Below, piece by piece: positions 8,472 to 19,748 of a DNA stretch of 64,000 nt. The stretch is from Roseobacter cerasinus (lineage in GTDB: Bacteria; Pseudomonadota; Alphaproteobacteria; Rhodobacterales; Rhodobacteraceae), in NCBI RefSeq assembly GCF_009811755.1, contig NZ_BLIV01000006.1:248001-312000 (forward strand). The letters are read 5' to 3'. Position numbers and translations under genes: made by a program. The notes under the pieces were generated by a model that was not told the DNA's origin, ran no database searches, and worked only from the letters and a program-made list of their open reading frames with translations. Position 1 is the first letter of the stretch; every line of letters starts with the position of its first letter.

Positions 8472-9611
8472 GTGCATGTCGGGCATTATATCTCAGGAGC
8501 GGGTCACACGGCGCTGATCGGCTGGCTGATCTTTGGCGATGTCTTTGCCGCAGAGCCGCTGCCTTTTGAGGCCACACCGGTGTCGGTGATCACAGGCGCG
8601 GAATATGCCGCTCTCGTGGCGCAAGGGCAGGCGCCGCAGTCTGCGACGGAGGTGGCGCAGCCCTCCAGCCCAGAGGTCACACCTGATGCGCCCGAAATCA
8701 CAGTCACCGAAGATGCGGCAAATGACCAATCCGTGCCTGCGCCAGCCGAGACGCCAAGCGCCGATGATGCGCCGGATGTGTCGCAGATTGAACCACTCCC
8801 GCAGGCGGATGTGAGCGACGAGGCGCCGGTTCTGTCCGAGCCTCCGGCGGATGTGGCGGTGCTGGTGCCCGAAGTGAGCGACACACCGGTACCGGAGGCC
8901 GCTGAACGTGTGGCGCCTGAGGCCGTCGCACAGCCCGACCCCGAGGCGCTGCCCGATCCGGTAGAGCAGGAGGCGGTGGCCCCTGATGAAGCGGGTGAGA
9001 CGCCGCAGGAGCCTGCCGAGGCAACCGCGCCAGAGGCGGCTGCGACCAAGATTGTGACCGAAGCAGAACGTCCGAGCGCCGTTCCCGACACCTCAATCCG
9101 CCCGCCTGCGCGCCGCCCCGACGCACCTGTGCAAACCGCGCAACCGGCGGAGACCGAGGAGCCGGAGCCGCCTGCCGCTGAAGAGCTGGAACAAGAGGCG
9201 GAACCCGAAGATCCCGTCGCAGCGGCCTTGGCAGAGGCGCTGAGCGGGGAGGACACTCCCTCAAGCGCGCCCAGCACCCCGCAAGGCCCGCCGCTGACTG
9301 CGGGCGAAAAAGACTCGCTGCGCGTTGCAGTGCAGGCCTGTTGGAACGTGGGCTCGCTCTCGACCGATGCGCTGAACACCACCGTGGTGGTCAACGTGGC
9401 GATGACGCAAGACGGCAAGCCGGTGGCCTCCTCCATCCGCATGGCTTCCAGCTCCGGCGGGTCCGAGCAGGCGGCGCGGCAGGCCTTTGAGGCCGCCCGC
9501 CGCGCGATCATCCGCTGCGGTGCGCGCGGTTTCGATTTGCCCGTAGATAAGTATAGTCAGTGGCAGGATATTGAGATGACGTTTAATCCCGAAAGGATGC
9601 GGATCAAATGA
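8472..9611 (+). CDS. tolA: Tol-Pal protein TolA, acidic proline-rich variant
   Basis: TolA links the TolQR motor to TolB-Pal across the periplasm. The 379-residue product starts at GTG 8472, has a short N-terminus and one membrane helix (about 11-27, [16 protein letters not shown]), a long central region (about 45-280) very rich in Pro, Glu, Asp and Ala, and a C-terminal domain (about 285-379) with two cysteines ([14 protein letters not shown]) as in TolA domain III. In E. coli the middle is a Lys/Ala helix; here it is acidic and proline-rich, more like TonB. Position between tolR and tolB makes the call secure despite weak sequence conservation. Its stop overlaps the tolB start (ATGA). Confidence 0.85.
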   Translation: MHVGHYISGAGHTALIGWLIFGDVFAAEPLPFEATPVSVITGAEYAALVAQGQAPQSATEVAQPSSPEVTPDAPEITVTEDAANDQSVPAPAETPSADDAPDVSQIEPLPQADVSDEAPVLSEPPADVAVLVPEVSDTPVPEAAERVAPEAVAQPDPEALPDPVEQEAVAPDEAGETPQEPAEATAPEAAATKIVTEAERPSAVPDTSIRPPARRPDAPVQTAQPAETEEPEPPAAEELEQEAEPEDPVAAALAEALSGEDTPSSAPSTPQGPPLTAGEKDSLRVAVQACWNVGSLSTDALNTTVVVNVAMTQDGKPVASSIRMASSSGGSEQAARQAFEAARRAIIRCGARGFDLPVDKYSQWQDIEMTFNPERMRIK

Positions 9612-10939
9612 AGATGTCTGGAGCGGTCTTGAGTGTCGTCCTCGCCTTTGGCGCAAGCCAGGCAGCCCCGGTGCTTGCGCAAACCCAAGGCCCGCTGCGC
9701 ATCGAGATCACCGAAGGGGTGATCGAGCCCTTGCCTTTTGCCTTGCCGGTTTTTGAGGCTGAGACGGGCGATGCGGGCGGGCTAGCGGCGCAGATCAGCC
9801 AGGTTGTCTCTGCCGATCTCTCTGGCACCGGGCTTTTCCGCGAAATCCCTTCCAGCGCCTTCATCAGCCAGGTCAGCAGCTTTGCCGCGCCTGTGCAGTA
9901 TGCGGACTGGAAGGCGATCAATGCACAGGCGCTGATCACCGGGGCCGTCTCGGTGCAGGGCAATCAGGTCTCGGTGAAATTCCGGCTCTATGACGTTTTC
10001 TCGGGCGCTGAACTGGGGGATGGGCTTCAGTTCACCGGCACAGCCGACGGCTGGCGGCGCATGGCGCATAAGGTGTCCGATGCGGTCTATAGCCGGATCA
10101 CCGGAGAGGGCGGCTATTTCGACAGCCGTGTCGTCTATGTCTCGGAGACCGGCGGCAAGGACGCGCGGCAAAAGCGGCTGGCGATCATGGATTATGACGG
10201 CGCCAATGTGCAGTATCTCACCGACAGCAGCGCAATTGTGCTCGCGCCCCGCTTCTCGCCGGATGGTGGGCGGGTACTCTATACCAGCTATGAGACGGGC
10301 TTCCCGCGCATCTACGTGCTGGACGTCGGCTCCGTGCAGCGGCGTGAGGTGGCAAGCCAGGATGGCACCATGAGCTTTGCGCCGCGCTTTGCACCGGATG
10401 GTCAGAACATTGTCTTTTCGCTCAGTCAGGGCGGCAATACCGACATCTGGGCCATGAACATCGGTGGGGGTGGGGCGACGCGGCTGACCTCGGCGCCGTC
10501 GATTGAGACCGCGCCCAGCTTCTCGCCCGATGGCAGCCAGATCGTCTTTGAAAGCGACCGCTCTGGCTCGCAACAGCTCTACATCATGCCGGCGGGGGGA
10601 GGGGAGGCACAGCGCATCTCCTTCGGTCCCGGGCGCTACGGCACGCCGGTCTGGTCCCCGCGCGGCGACCTCATCGCTTTCACCAAACAGAACGCCGGGC
10701 GCTTTCACATTGGTGTGATGCGCACCGACGGATCGGAAGAACGGCTGCTGACCGCGTCGTTTCTGGATGAGGGTCCCACATGGGCCCCCAATGGCCGCGT
10801 GATCATGTTTACCCGTGAAACACAAGGCGAAGGCGGGCGCTCCTCCCTCTATTCCGTTGATATCTCAGGGCGGAACCTGCGGCCCGTGCGCACGCCGGAA
10901 GGCGGGTCTGATCCGTCGTGGTCACCGCTGCTGCAATGA
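9608..10939 (+). CDS. tolB: Periplasmic Tol-Pal protein TolB
   Basis: TolB is the periplasmic beta-propeller that shuttles between Pal and TolA. The 443-residue product has a cleavable signal peptide (about 1-24, ending APVLAQ), an N-terminal domain ([23 protein letters not shown]), and a six-bladed propeller built of PD40-type repeats with recurrent [33 protein letters not shown] and [11 protein letters not shown] motifs from about 205 onward. Length matches the family. It overlaps tolA by four bases; pal follows after 85 bases. Confidence 0.97.
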   Translation: MKMSGAVLSVVLAFGASQAAPVLAQTQGPLRIEITEGVIEPLPFALPVFEAETGDAGGLAAQISQVVSADLSGTGLFREIPSSAFISQVSSFAAPVQYADWKAINAQALITGAVSVQGNQVSVKFRLYDVFSGAELGDGLQFTGTADGWRRMAHKVSDAVYSRITGEGGYFDSRVVYVSETGGKDARQKRLAIMDYDGANVQYLTDSSAIVLAPRFSPDGGRVLYTSYETGFPRIYVLDVGSVQRREVASQDGTMSFAPRFAPDGQNIVFSLSQGGNTDIWAMNIGGGGATRLTSAPSIETAPSFSPDGSQIVFESDRSGSQQLYIMPAGGGEAQRISFGPGRYGTPVWSPRGDLIAFTKQNAGRFHIGVMRTDGSEERLLTASFLDEGPTWAPNGRVIMFTRETQGEGGRSSLYSVDISGRNLRPVRTPEGGSDPSWSPLLQ

Positions 10940-11024
10940 GTGTCGAAAGCTGTTCCAAGGGCCGCGTGCCTATGGTAAAACGCCAGTAAAATAACGACAA
11001 CAACGCAGACATGAGGCAAAGAGC

Positions 11025-11546
11025 ATGACACTCAAGGCAAAAATTCTTCTGGCGGTTGCGGGGCTGGCGCTCGCGGCCTGTACGAACCCGGATCGCTTTG
11101 GCGCAGGTGGTGCCGGCGGGGCCGGTGGCACGGGCGGCATCAACGGGGCCGTGATCCCCGGCAGCCCGAATGACCCGACCTCCCCCGCCTATTTCAACCA
11201 GACCATCGGGGATCGGGTGCTGTTTGCTGTGGATCAGTCGACCATCACCGATCAGGGCCGCGTGGTGCTGGACGGGCAAGCCACCTGGCTGCTGACCAAC
11301 ACCGATTTCACCGCCGTGATCGAAGGCCATGCAGACGAGCAGGGCACGCGCGAATACAACGTGGCGCTCGGGGCACGCCGCGCGAATGCCGTGCGCGAAT
11401 ATCTGGTGTCCAAAGGCGTGGCAGGCAACCGTCTGCGCACCGTGAGCTACGGCAAGGAGCGCCCGATTGAGATTTGCTCCAACGAATCCTGCTATGCCAA
11501 AAACCGCCGCGCGGTGACCGTGCTGGCCGCCGGGCTGACGGGCTAA
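11025..11546 (+). CDS. pal: Peptidoglycan-associated lipoprotein Pal
   Basis: Pal is an outer-membrane lipoprotein that grips peptidoglycan and is repositioned by the Tol motor. The 173-residue protein has a lipoprotein signal with lipobox LAAC (C19), a Gly-rich linker (GAGGAGGAGGTGG), and an OmpA-like domain with the peptidoglycan-binding segment VIEGHADEQGTREYN (about 102-116) and ARRANAVREYLVSKG. Length is normal. It is followed four bases later by cpoB. Confidence 0.97.
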   Translation: MTLKAKILLAVAGLALAACTNPDRFGAGGAGGAGGTGGINGAVIPGSPNDPTSPAYFNQTIGDRVLFAVDQSTITDQGRVVLDGQATWLLTNTDFTAVIEGHADEQGTREYNVALGARRANAVREYLVSKGVAGNRLRTVSYGKERPIEICSNESCYAKNRRAVTVLAAGLTG

Positions 11547-11550
11547 GGCG

Positions 11551-12381
11551 ATGCGGGTCTTCATCGCCCTCGCCACTGCGCTGGCGCTCCTGCCCGCGAC
11601 CACCCATGCGCAGGATGATCAGACCCTGGCGGATATCCGGCAGGAGATGACTGTACTCTATGTCGAGATCCAGCGGTTGCGGCGAGAACTCTCCACAACC
11701 GGCGGGGCCTCGGTCAACACCGGAGGCGAGACGGTTCTGGACCGGATGAGCGCCATTGAAGCAGAGATGCAGCGTCTGACGTCAAAAACGGAAGAGCTGG
11801 AGTTCCGCATCAACCGGATTGTTGAAGACGGCACCAACAGGCTTGGTGATCTGGAATTCCGTCTGGTGGAACTGGAGGGGGGCGATATCGCAGCGCTTGG
11901 TGAGACATCGACGCTAGGCGGGGATCAGCCCGCCTCGACCGCGCCTGCAACAGGGGGCGCCGCCACTTCGGCGCCAGCGGGGGCTGGCATACAGCTGGCC
12001 GTTGGCGAGGAAGAGGACTTCAAGACGGCGCAGTCCGCTCTGAGCGAGGGCGATTTTGAGCGTGCAGCGCAACTCTTTGCGGAGTTTAGCCAGACCTATC
12101 CCGGCGGACCTCTGGCGGCGGGAGCGGATCTGGGGCGTGGCGAAGCGCTTGAGGAGCTGGGTGACACGCGGGAGGCCGCGCGCGCCTATCTCAACAGCTT
12201 CAGCGTCGACCCGACCGGGCCGGTCGCGCCGCAGTCGCTTTATCGCCTTGGGCGCTCGCTGGGCGGGTTGGGGCAAATGCAGGAAGCCTGTGTGACGCTT
12301 GGAGAGGTCGGGTTGCGCTTCCCGCAGGACCCTGCGGCTGAAGAGGCGCGCGGCGAGATGCAACGCCTGGGTTGTGCGTGA
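11551..12381 (+). CDS. cpoB: Tol-Pal-associated periplasmic protein CpoB (YbgF)
   Basis: CpoB coordinates outer-membrane constriction with septal wall synthesis. The 276-residue protein has a signal peptide (ending THAQD), an N-terminal coiled-coil segment (about 28-105, EIQRLRRELS and MQRLTSKTEELEFRINRIVED) which trimerises in homologues, a Pro/Ala/Gly linker, and C-terminal TPR repeats (about 150-276, DFKTAQSALSEGDFERAAQLF). Length and architecture match the family. It is the last tol-pal gene; tilS begins about four bases later. Confidence 0.93.
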   Translation: MRVFIALATALALLPATTHAQDDQTLADIRQEMTVLYVEIQRLRRELSTTGGASVNTGGETVLDRMSAIEAEMQRLTSKTEELEFRINRIVEDGTNRLGDLEFRLVELEGGDIAALGETSTLGGDQPASTAPATGGAATSAPAGAGIQLAVGEEEDFKTAQSALSEGDFERAAQLFAEFSQTYPGGPLAAGADLGRGEALEELGDTREAARAYLNSFSVDPTGPVAPQSLYRLGRSLGGLGQMQEACVTLGEVGLRFPQDPAAEEARGEMQRLGCA

Positions 12382-12385
12382 TACC

Positions 12386-13633
12386 ATGACCGGGGCGCTG
12401 AGCGATGCGGTTGCTCAGCACCTCTTGCCGCATCCTCCGGCCGGTCTGGGGGTCGCTGTGTCTGGCGGGAGCGATTCCACCGCGCTTTTGCATCTGTTGT
12501 ACAAGGTTGCACAGTCGTATTCGATCACGCTGCACGCGGTTACCGTCGATCACAAGCTCAGGCCCGAGGCCGCTTGCGAAGCCGCGCAGGTCGCCCAGTT
12601 GTGTCGGGATCTGGACATCCCGCACACGGTTCTGAGCTGGACCGATTGGGACGGGCGCGGCAATCTGCAAAAGGCGGCGCGTGATGCACGATACCGCCTG
12701 ATCGGGGCCTGGGCGCGCGATCAGGCGCTGGACGCCGTTGCCCTCGGCCATACGCTGGACGATCAGGCCGAAACCGTGCTGATGCGGCTTGCGCGTGGGT
12801 CCGGCGTGGACGGGCTGGCCGCGATGGCGCCGCGCCGTCTGTCGCAGGGCATCACGTGGATCAGGCCTCTGCTTGGTTTGACCCGGGCCGAGCTGCGGTC
12901 GGATCTGCAGGCGCAGGGGGTGCCCTGGGTTGACGACCCCAGCAATGACGATCTGCGCTTTGATCGCGTGCGCATGCGCCAGGCGTTGGCCCTTCTGGCC
13001 CCGCTGGGCATTGATGCACAGGCGCTGGGGCAGGTTGCCTTCAATATGGCCCGTGCGCGGGATGCGTTGGGCTGGCAGGCCTTTTTGGAGGCGCGCCGGA
13101 TTGCCCGGATCGACGCAGGGGCTGTGCGCATCGACTGGCGTAGCTACCGAACATTGCCCGACGAGGCTGCGCGCCGCATCCTGCTAAGCGCCATCGGTTG
13201 GATCAGCGGGTCAGGCTATGCGCCGCGCCGCAGGCCCGTTCTGGGGTTGATTGACGCGCTGAAGCAGGGAACCGGCGGCACGGTCGATGGCGTCCAGGCC
13301 TGGCGCGACAGGGACACGCTGTGGGTGGTTCGGGAGTATCAGGCCGTGCGTGACCTTCGCTGCGCTCCGGATGCGCTGTGGGACGGGCGGTGGCGCGTTG
13401 AGGGCCCCGCCGCGCAGAGCGATCTGCACCTCACCGCGCTTGGAGAAGACGGCTTGAAGCAATTGCCAGACTGGCGCGCAGCGGGGCTTCCGCGGGATGT
13501 CTTGCGTGTCACACCGGCGGTCTGGCGCGGGGCAGATCTGGTTGCGGCGCCGCTGGCAGCCCTTGGCAAAGACTGGGTGGCCCGCATCGACGGCGGCGAA
13601 GATGCCTTCTTTGCCGCACTTTTATCGCATTGA
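12386..13633 (+). CDS. tilS: tRNA(Ile)-lysidine synthase
   Basis: TilS attaches lysine to C34 of tRNA-Ile(CAU) with ATP, switching its codon from AUG to AUA. From the ATG at 12386 the product is 415 residues with the PP-loop SGGSDST (26-32), followed by TVDHKLRPEA, and LGHTLDDQAETVLMRLARGS, the N-type ATP-pyrophosphatase signature. The frame is open upstream into cpoB; the GTG at 12374 is an alternative start, since neither site has a strong ribosome-binding site. Gene order cpoB-tilS-ftsH is widespread in alphaproteobacteria and supports the call. Confidence 0.94.
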   Translation: MTGALSDAVAQHLLPHPPAGLGVAVSGGSDSTALLHLLYKVAQSYSITLHAVTVDHKLRPEAACEAAQVAQLCRDLDIPHTVLSWTDWDGRGNLQKAARDARYRLIGAWARDQALDAVALGHTLDDQAETVLMRLARGSGVDGLAAMAPRRLSQGITWIRPLLGLTRAELRSDLQAQGVPWVDDPSNDDLRFDRVRMRQALALLAPLGIDAQALGQVAFNMARARDALGWQAFLEARRIARIDAGAVRIDWRSYRTLPDEAARRILLSAIGWISGSGYAPRRRPVLGLIDALKQGTGGTVDGVQAWRDRDTLWVVREYQAVRDLRCAPDALWDGRWRVEGPAAQSDLHLTALGEDGLKQLPDWRAAGLPRDVLRVTPAVWRGADLVAAPLAALGKDWVARIDGGEDAFFAALLSH

Positions 13634-13669
13634 ACATGGGCGCTGAGTGTCTATCTTAGCAAAGTAGCG

Positions 13670-13688
13670 ATACGAAGGGCTTTCGTAT
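13670..13688. repeat. Inverted repeat in the ftsH leader
   Basis: ATACGAA and TTCGTAT flank a five-base GGGCT spacer, ending about 25 bases before the ftsH start. It lacks a T-run, so it is not a standard terminator; it may be an operator or an mRNA leader hairpin. Confidence 0.35.
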
Positions 13689-13713
13689 TGCACGCAAGTT
13701 TAGGAGAAAATCG

Positions 13714-15633
<1,920 letters not shown>

Positions 15634-15669
15634 TCACGGACCACGATGACAACATAACAAAATACCATG

Positions 15670-15699
15670 GGCCCCGCCGCGCACGGGGCCTTTTCTTTT
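15670..15699 (+). terminator. Rho-independent terminator after ftsH
   Basis: A GGCCCCG / CGGGGCC stem with a seven-base loop is followed immediately by TTTTCTTTT. It lies about 35 bases past the ftsH stop codon and closes the tol-pal-tilS-ftsH strand run. Confidence 0.85.
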
Positions 15700-15747
15700 G
15701 GCGGGGGCTTTGATCAGACTGCTTGGGAATTAAACGGAGACCTCGCC

Positions 15748-16344
15748 ATGCCCGGCCTTTTGCCCACGCGTTTCACTGGCACCATCACTTGGCTGGGGCG
15801 GGTGATCGACAGCCACGACACGCTGCGCGCTGAACCACTGGAGACGGCGGAGCTGAGTTTCACCGGGATTGACGGAGAATGCCATGGTGGGTTGACGCGC
15901 CCCTCTTGCGTGCGGGTCAAGGCGCAGTACCCGAAGGGCACCGAAATCCGCAATGTGCGCCAGCTTTCCGTGCTCTCTGCGGAGGAGTTGAGCGCGATTG
16001 CCGCCGACATGGGGTTAGAGGTGATTGATCCTGCGTGGGTGGGTGCCTCCATGGTGATCAAAGGTATCCCAGACTTTACCCACATTCCCCCGTCCTCGCG
16101 GCTGCAAATGTCCAGCGGAGCAAGCCTCACGGTGGATATGGAGAACCGCCCCTGCGTGCTGCCGGGCCGCGAGATCGAGAAGGATCATGCGGGCTTTGGC
16201 GCGAGGTTCAAGCCGGCGGCCAAGAACCGACGCGGGGTCACCGCCTGGGTTGAGCGGGAAGGGGGAGTCGCCCTCGGCGATACTGTGACGCTGCACATCC
16301 CCGACCAGCCGGTCTGGGCGCATCTGGGTGACGCGCGAACGTAA
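15748..16344 (+). CDS. MOSC domain-containing protein
   Basis: MOSC domains occur in molybdenum-cofactor sulfurases and in stand-alone proteins of the YiiM type thought to handle sulfur or Mo-cofactor ligands. From the ATG at 15748 (GGAGA seven bases upstream) the product is 198 residues, soluble, with ITWLGRV at the N-terminus, the typical GECHGGLTRPSC segment (about 43-54), CVLPGREIEKDHAG, and the closing GVTAWVEREGGVALGDTVTL, which corresponds to the MOSC C-terminal strand pattern. The conserved cysteine of the domain is probably C54 or C138. The upstream frame to 15667 overlaps the ftsH terminator and is not counted. Confidence 0.85.
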   Translation: MPGLLPTRFTGTITWLGRVIDSHDTLRAEPLETAELSFTGIDGECHGGLTRPSCVRVKAQYPKGTEIRNVRQLSVLSAEELSAIAADMGLEVIDPAWVGASMVIKGIPDFTHIPPSSRLQMSSGASLTVDMENRPCVLPGREIEKDHAGFGARFKPAAKNRRGVTAWVEREGGVALGDTVTLHIPDQPVWAHLGDART

Positions 16345-16370
16345 CAATCGTTTCCGAAACGAAACGATTG
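16345..16370. repeat. Perfect 10-bp inverted repeat between the MOSC gene and fhs
   Basis: CAATCGTTTC and GAAACGATTG flank a six-base CGAAAC spacer, beginning directly at the MOSC stop codon. A second, nested palindrome (GTTTC C GAAAC) overlaps it. There is no T-run, so an operator site or a non-intrinsic RNA hairpin ahead of fhs is more likely than a normal terminator. Confidence 0.7.
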
Positions 16371-16491
16371 CGACACTTCCCGCCGCTGACGATTGCGGAA
16401 AGGTCGGAATCACCCTTCTGCGCGTGGGTGCGCGCTCGTATGCAGGACGCAGCAACTTCGCCGCGCGCGGCGTCTCATCGGGGAGTGTTCC

Positions 16492-18168
16492 ATGGCCTAT
16501 AAATCTGACATTGAAATTGCACGCGCCGCGTCGAAAAAGCCGATCCAGGAGATCGGGGCCAAGCTGGGCATCTCCAGCGACGATCTGCTGCCCTATGGCC
16601 ACGACAAGGCTAAGGTGTCGCAGTCATTCATCAACTCGGTGCAGGGCAACGAGAACGGTAAGCTGATCCTCGTGACGGCGATCAACCCGACCCCCGCCGG
16701 TGAGGGCAAGACCACCACAACCGTGGGTCTGGGTGACGGTCTGAACCGCATTGGCAAGAAGGCTGCCGTCTGTATCCGCGAAGCCTCGCTTGGCCCGAAC
16801 TTCGGCATGAAGGGTGGGGCGGCTGGCGGTGGTTATGCCCAGGTTGTGCCGATGGAAGAAATGAACCTGCATTTCACGGGTGACTTTCACGCGATCACGT
16901 CGGCGCACTCGCTGCTCTCCGCGATGATCGACAACCACATCTACTGGGGCAACAGCCTGGAGATCGACACCCGCCGCGTTGTCTGGCGCCGTGTGGTCGA
17001 CATGAACGACCGGGCGCTGCGGCAGATCACGACGTCGCTTGGTGGCGTGGCCAACGGCTTCCCGCGTGAGGCGGGCTTTGACATCACCGTGGCTTCCGAG
17101 GTTATGGCGATCCTCTGCCTGTCCAAGGACCTGAGCGATCTGCAGAAGCGCCTCGGCGACATGATCGTGGCTTATCGTCGCGACCGCTCGCCCGTCTATG
17201 CCCGCGACATCAAAGCTGATGGCGCGATGACTGTGCTGCTGAAAGACGCGATGCAGCCGAATCTGGTGCAGACGCTGGAAAACAACCCGGCTTTCGTGCA
17301 TGGCGGACCCTTCGCCAACATCGCACACGGCTGTAACTCCGTGATCGCCACAACGGCCGCGTTGAAACTGGCAGACTATGTGGTGACCGAAGCGGGCTTT
17401 GGCGCGGACCTCGGGGCCGAGAAGTTCCTCAACATCAAATGCCGCAAGGCCGGGCTCGCACCCTCCTGTGTGGTCGTCGTGGCCACCGTGCGCGCGATGA
17501 AGATGAACGGCGGCGTGGCCAAGGCGGACTTGGGCGCGGAGAATGTGGATGCGGTGAAAAACGGCTGTGCGAACCTTGGCCGTCACATCGAGAACGTCAA
17601 ATCCTTTGGCGTGCCGGTGGTCGTGGCGATCAACCACTTCGTGACCGACACCGATGCCGAAGTGCAGGCTGTGAAGGATTACGTGGCCGGTCAGGGCGCC
17701 GAAGCGGTGCTGTCGCGCCACTGGGAGCTGGGCTCCGAAGGCTCCGCCGATCTGGCCACCAAAGTCGTGGAAACCATCGAGAAGGGCGAGGCGGATTTCG
17801 CGCCGATCTATCCCGACGAGATGGGGCTGGCCGACAAGATCAACACCATTGCGACCAAGATCTACCGGGCAGATGCCGCGCTGATGGATCAGAAGATCCT
17901 CAATCAGCTGAAGGATTGGGAAGAGCAGGGCTATGGCAATCTGCCGGTCTGCATGGCGAAGACGCAGTACAGCTTTACCACCGATCCGAACGAGCGTGGC
18001 GCGCCGACCGGGTTCACCATTCCGGTGCGTGAGGTGCGATTGAGCGCGGGTGCTGGCTTTGTGGTGGCGATCTGTGGTGAGATCATGACCATGCCGGGCC
18101 TGCCGCGTGTGCCGTCGGCGGAAGCCATCAAGCTCAACGCGGATGGTGACGTCGAAGGCTTGTTCTAA
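16492..18168 (+). CDS. fhs: Formate-tetrahydrofolate ligase
   Basis: Fhs makes 10-formyl-tetrahydrofolate from formate, tetrahydrofolate and ATP in the cytoplasm. From the ATG at 16492 (GGGAG upstream) the product is 558 residues, the usual bacterial length. The phosphate-binding loop [11 protein letters not shown] lies at 66-76, followed by the family signature [22 protein letters not shown]. The stretch upstream to 16393 is open but lacks family similarity and contains the leader region. folD follows 108 bases downstream; together they interconvert formate and methylene-tetrahydrofolate, as used by marine roseobacters when handling methyl groups and formate. Confidence 0.97.
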   Translation: MAYKSDIEIARAASKKPIQEIGAKLGISSDDLLPYGHDKAKVSQSFINSVQGNENGKLILVTAINPTPAGEGKTTTTVGLGDGLNRIGKKAAVCIREASLGPNFGMKGGAAGGGYAQVVPMEEMNLHFTGDFHAITSAHSLLSAMIDNHIYWGNSLEIDTRRVVWRRVVDMNDRALRQITTSLGGVANGFPREAGFDITVASEVMAILCLSKDLSDLQKRLGDMIVAYRRDRSPVYARDIKADGAMTVLLKDAMQPNLVQTLENNPAFVHGGPFANIAHGCNSVIATTAALKLADYVVTEAGFGADLGAEKFLNIKCRKAGLAPSCVVVVATVRAMKMNGGVAKADLGAENVDAVKNGCANLGRHIENVKSFGVPVVVAINHFVTDTDAEVQAVKDYVAGQGAEAVLSRHWELGSEGSADLATKVVETIEKGEADFAPIYPDEMGLADKINTIATKIYRADAALMDQKILNQLKDWEEQGYGNLPVCMAKTQYSFTTDPNERGAPTGFTIPVREVRLSAGAGFVVAICGEIMTMPGLPRVPSAEAIKLNADGDVEGLF

Positions 18169-18276
18169 GCAAGGACGGGCGCTTTGGGGCATCGAGCCCC
18201 GCGCGCCCGGTCGCGCCTTTGGGCGCTCCGGCACCGGGTGGAGCCGGTCCAACAGGAAAAATGAAAAGAGGGTTCG

Positions 18277-19179
18277 ATGGCGGCGACGGTGATTGATGGG
18301 AAGGCCTTTGCGGCGCAGGTGCGTGGGCAGGTGGCGGAGCATGTGGCGCGTCTGAAACAGGATCACGGGATCACACCGGGGCTGGCCGTGGTGTTGGTGG
18401 GCGAAGATCCGGCGAGCCAGGTCTATGTGCGCTCCAAGGGCAAGCAGACCGTTGAGGCGGGCATGAAATCGGTGGAGCACAAGCTGGATGCGGAGACCTC
18501 CGAGGCGGATTTGCTAAAGGTGATTGAGGATCTGAACAACGACCCGTCGATCCACGGCATTCTGGTGCAGTTGCCGTTGCCGAAGCATCTGGACGAGGAT
18601 CTGGTGATCAACTCCATCGCACCTGAGAAGGATGTGGATGGGTTCCATATCTCTAACGTTGGTCTGTTGGGCACGGGGCAGAAGTCGATGGTGCCTTGCA
18701 CGCCGCTGGGGTGTTTGATGATGCTGCGCGATCATCACGGCAGCTTGTCTGGCATGGATGCGGTGGTGATCGGGCGGTCGAACATCGTGGGCAAGCCGAT
18801 GGCGCAACTGCTGCTGGGTGATAGCTGCACGGTGACCATCGCGCACAGCCGCACCAAGGATCTCGCAGACGTTGTGCGCCGCGCCGACATTGTGGTGGCT
18901 GCGGTCGGGCGGCCTGAGATGGTGCCGGGTGACTGGATCAAGCCGGGCGCCACGGTGATCGATGTGGGTATCAACCGGCTCGATGCGCCGGAGAAAGGCG
19001 AGGGCAAGACCAAGCTTGTGGGCGACGTGCACTACGAAAGCTGTGCTGCTGCGGCGGGTGCGATCACGCCTGTGCCGGGCGGGGTGGGGCCAATGACCAT
19101 CGCCTGCCTGCTGGCGAACACGGTGACGGCCTGCTGTCGGGCCAATGGGTTGGCGGAGCCTGAGGGGCTGACCGCCTGA
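18277..19179 (+). CDS. folD: Bifunctional methylene-THF dehydrogenase / methenyl-THF cyclohydrolase
   Basis: FolD oxidises methylene-tetrahydrofolate with NADP and hydrolyses the methenyl product to 10-formyl-tetrahydrofolate. The 300-residue product has the substrate motif YVRSKGK (Y50, K54 matching the E. coli catalytic pair), [11 protein letters not shown], the [11 protein letters not shown] motif, the Rossmann segment [17 protein letters not shown] (about 165-181), and the C-terminal [15 protein letters not shown] signature. Length is slightly above the usual 280-295. It shares strand and function with fhs just upstream and probably forms an operon with it. Confidence 0.97.
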   Translation: MAATVIDGKAFAAQVRGQVAEHVARLKQDHGITPGLAVVLVGEDPASQVYVRSKGKQTVEAGMKSVEHKLDAETSEADLLKVIEDLNNDPSIHGILVQLPLPKHLDEDLVINSIAPEKDVDGFHISNVGLLGTGQKSMVPCTPLGCLMMLRDHHGSLSGMDAVVIGRSNIVGKPMAQLLLGDSCTVTIAHSRTKDLADVVRRADIVVAAVGRPEMVPGDWIKPGATVIDVGINRLDAPEKGEGKTKLVGDVHYESCAAAAGAITPVPGGVGPMTIACLLANTVTACCRANGLAEPEGLTA

Positions 19180-19231
19180 CGCCGCTGCCAAGCTTTCGGT
19201 TTGCGGTGACATCTGTGTAGAGGGGCACCGA

Positions 19232-19285
19232 GCCTGCATCCCCCATCGAGGGGGATGCAGGCGCGGCCCGGCTTGTCAGCCGGGC
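19232..19285. terminator. Two tandem hairpins between convergent folD and thioesterase genes
   Basis: The first hairpin pairs GCCTGCATCCCCC with GGGGGATGCAGGC (perfect 13 bp, five-base loop, 19232-19262). The second pairs GCCCGGCT with AGCCGGGC (8 bp, four-base loop, 19266-19285). Neither has a T-run. Lying between two converging genes, they probably act as transcript 3'-end stabilisers or bidirectional stops. Confidence 0.5.
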
Positions 19286-19319
19286 GGTCTGGTAGAGAGC
19301 GCCGGGAAAGGTTTGTCCG

Positions 19320-19739
19320 TCAGCGTGGTACCGGCACCATCGTGCCTTGCAGGACGGCGATCAGCGTTTCCGCACCGTCCTTGAGCGCGTGCACATCGCT
19401 GCTGACCACCACAAGTCTCCGCCCGGGTTTGATGACGTGCCCCCGGGCGACCAATGCATCCCCAACCGCAGGGGCCAGCAGGTTGATCTTGATCTCGGCG
19501 GTGACCACTTCGCAGTCGAGCGGCAGGAGTGAGAGTGCTGCATAGCCTGCGGCGCTGTCTCCGATGGAGAAGGTCAAACCGGCATGACCGAAGCCTTGCT
19601 GCTGGGTCGCCGTCGGTAAAATGGGCGCGGTGATCTCAACCGCGCCGTCTGCGACTTGCGTGAGCTGCGCGCCCAGCGTGTGCATCATCGCCTGCGCCTC
19701 AAAACTCTCGCGAATACGGTCTGCGGTTTCATTGTCCAT
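19320..19739 (-). CDS. PaaI-family hotdog thioesterase
   Basis: A 139-residue hotdog-fold protein related to the PaaI/YdiI acyl-CoA thioesterases. The core helix region reads QGFGHAGLTFSIGDSAAGYAAL, the usual HGG helix being GFGHAGL here, followed by the strands EVVTAEIKINLLAPAVGDAL and GRRLVVVSSDV. The ATG at 19739 is preferred because an ideal AGGAGG lies five bases upstream; a GTG at 19745 is in frame but sits inside that site. The AGGAGG overlaps the pdeM stop codon, so it is the last gene of a helicase-pdeM-thioesterase operon. The substrate is unknown. Confidence 0.85.
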   Translation of the reverse strand: MDNETADRIRESFEAQAMMHTLGAQLTQVADGAVEITAPILPTATQQQGFGHAGLTFSIGDSAAGYAALSLLPLDCEVVTAEIKINLLAPAVGDALVARGHVIKPGRRLVVVSSDVHALKDGAETLIAVLQGTMVPVPR

Positions 19740-19748
19740 CTGCACCTC

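Noticed and set aside
8504-9511. Ser/Ala/Gly-rich open frame antisense to tolA
   Set aside because: Low-complexity translation of the repetitive TolA spacer; looks striking but has no start signal or family.
16624-18480. 618-residue open frame on the minus strand
   Set aside because: Antisense to fhs and folD with His/Arg-rich composition and no domain.
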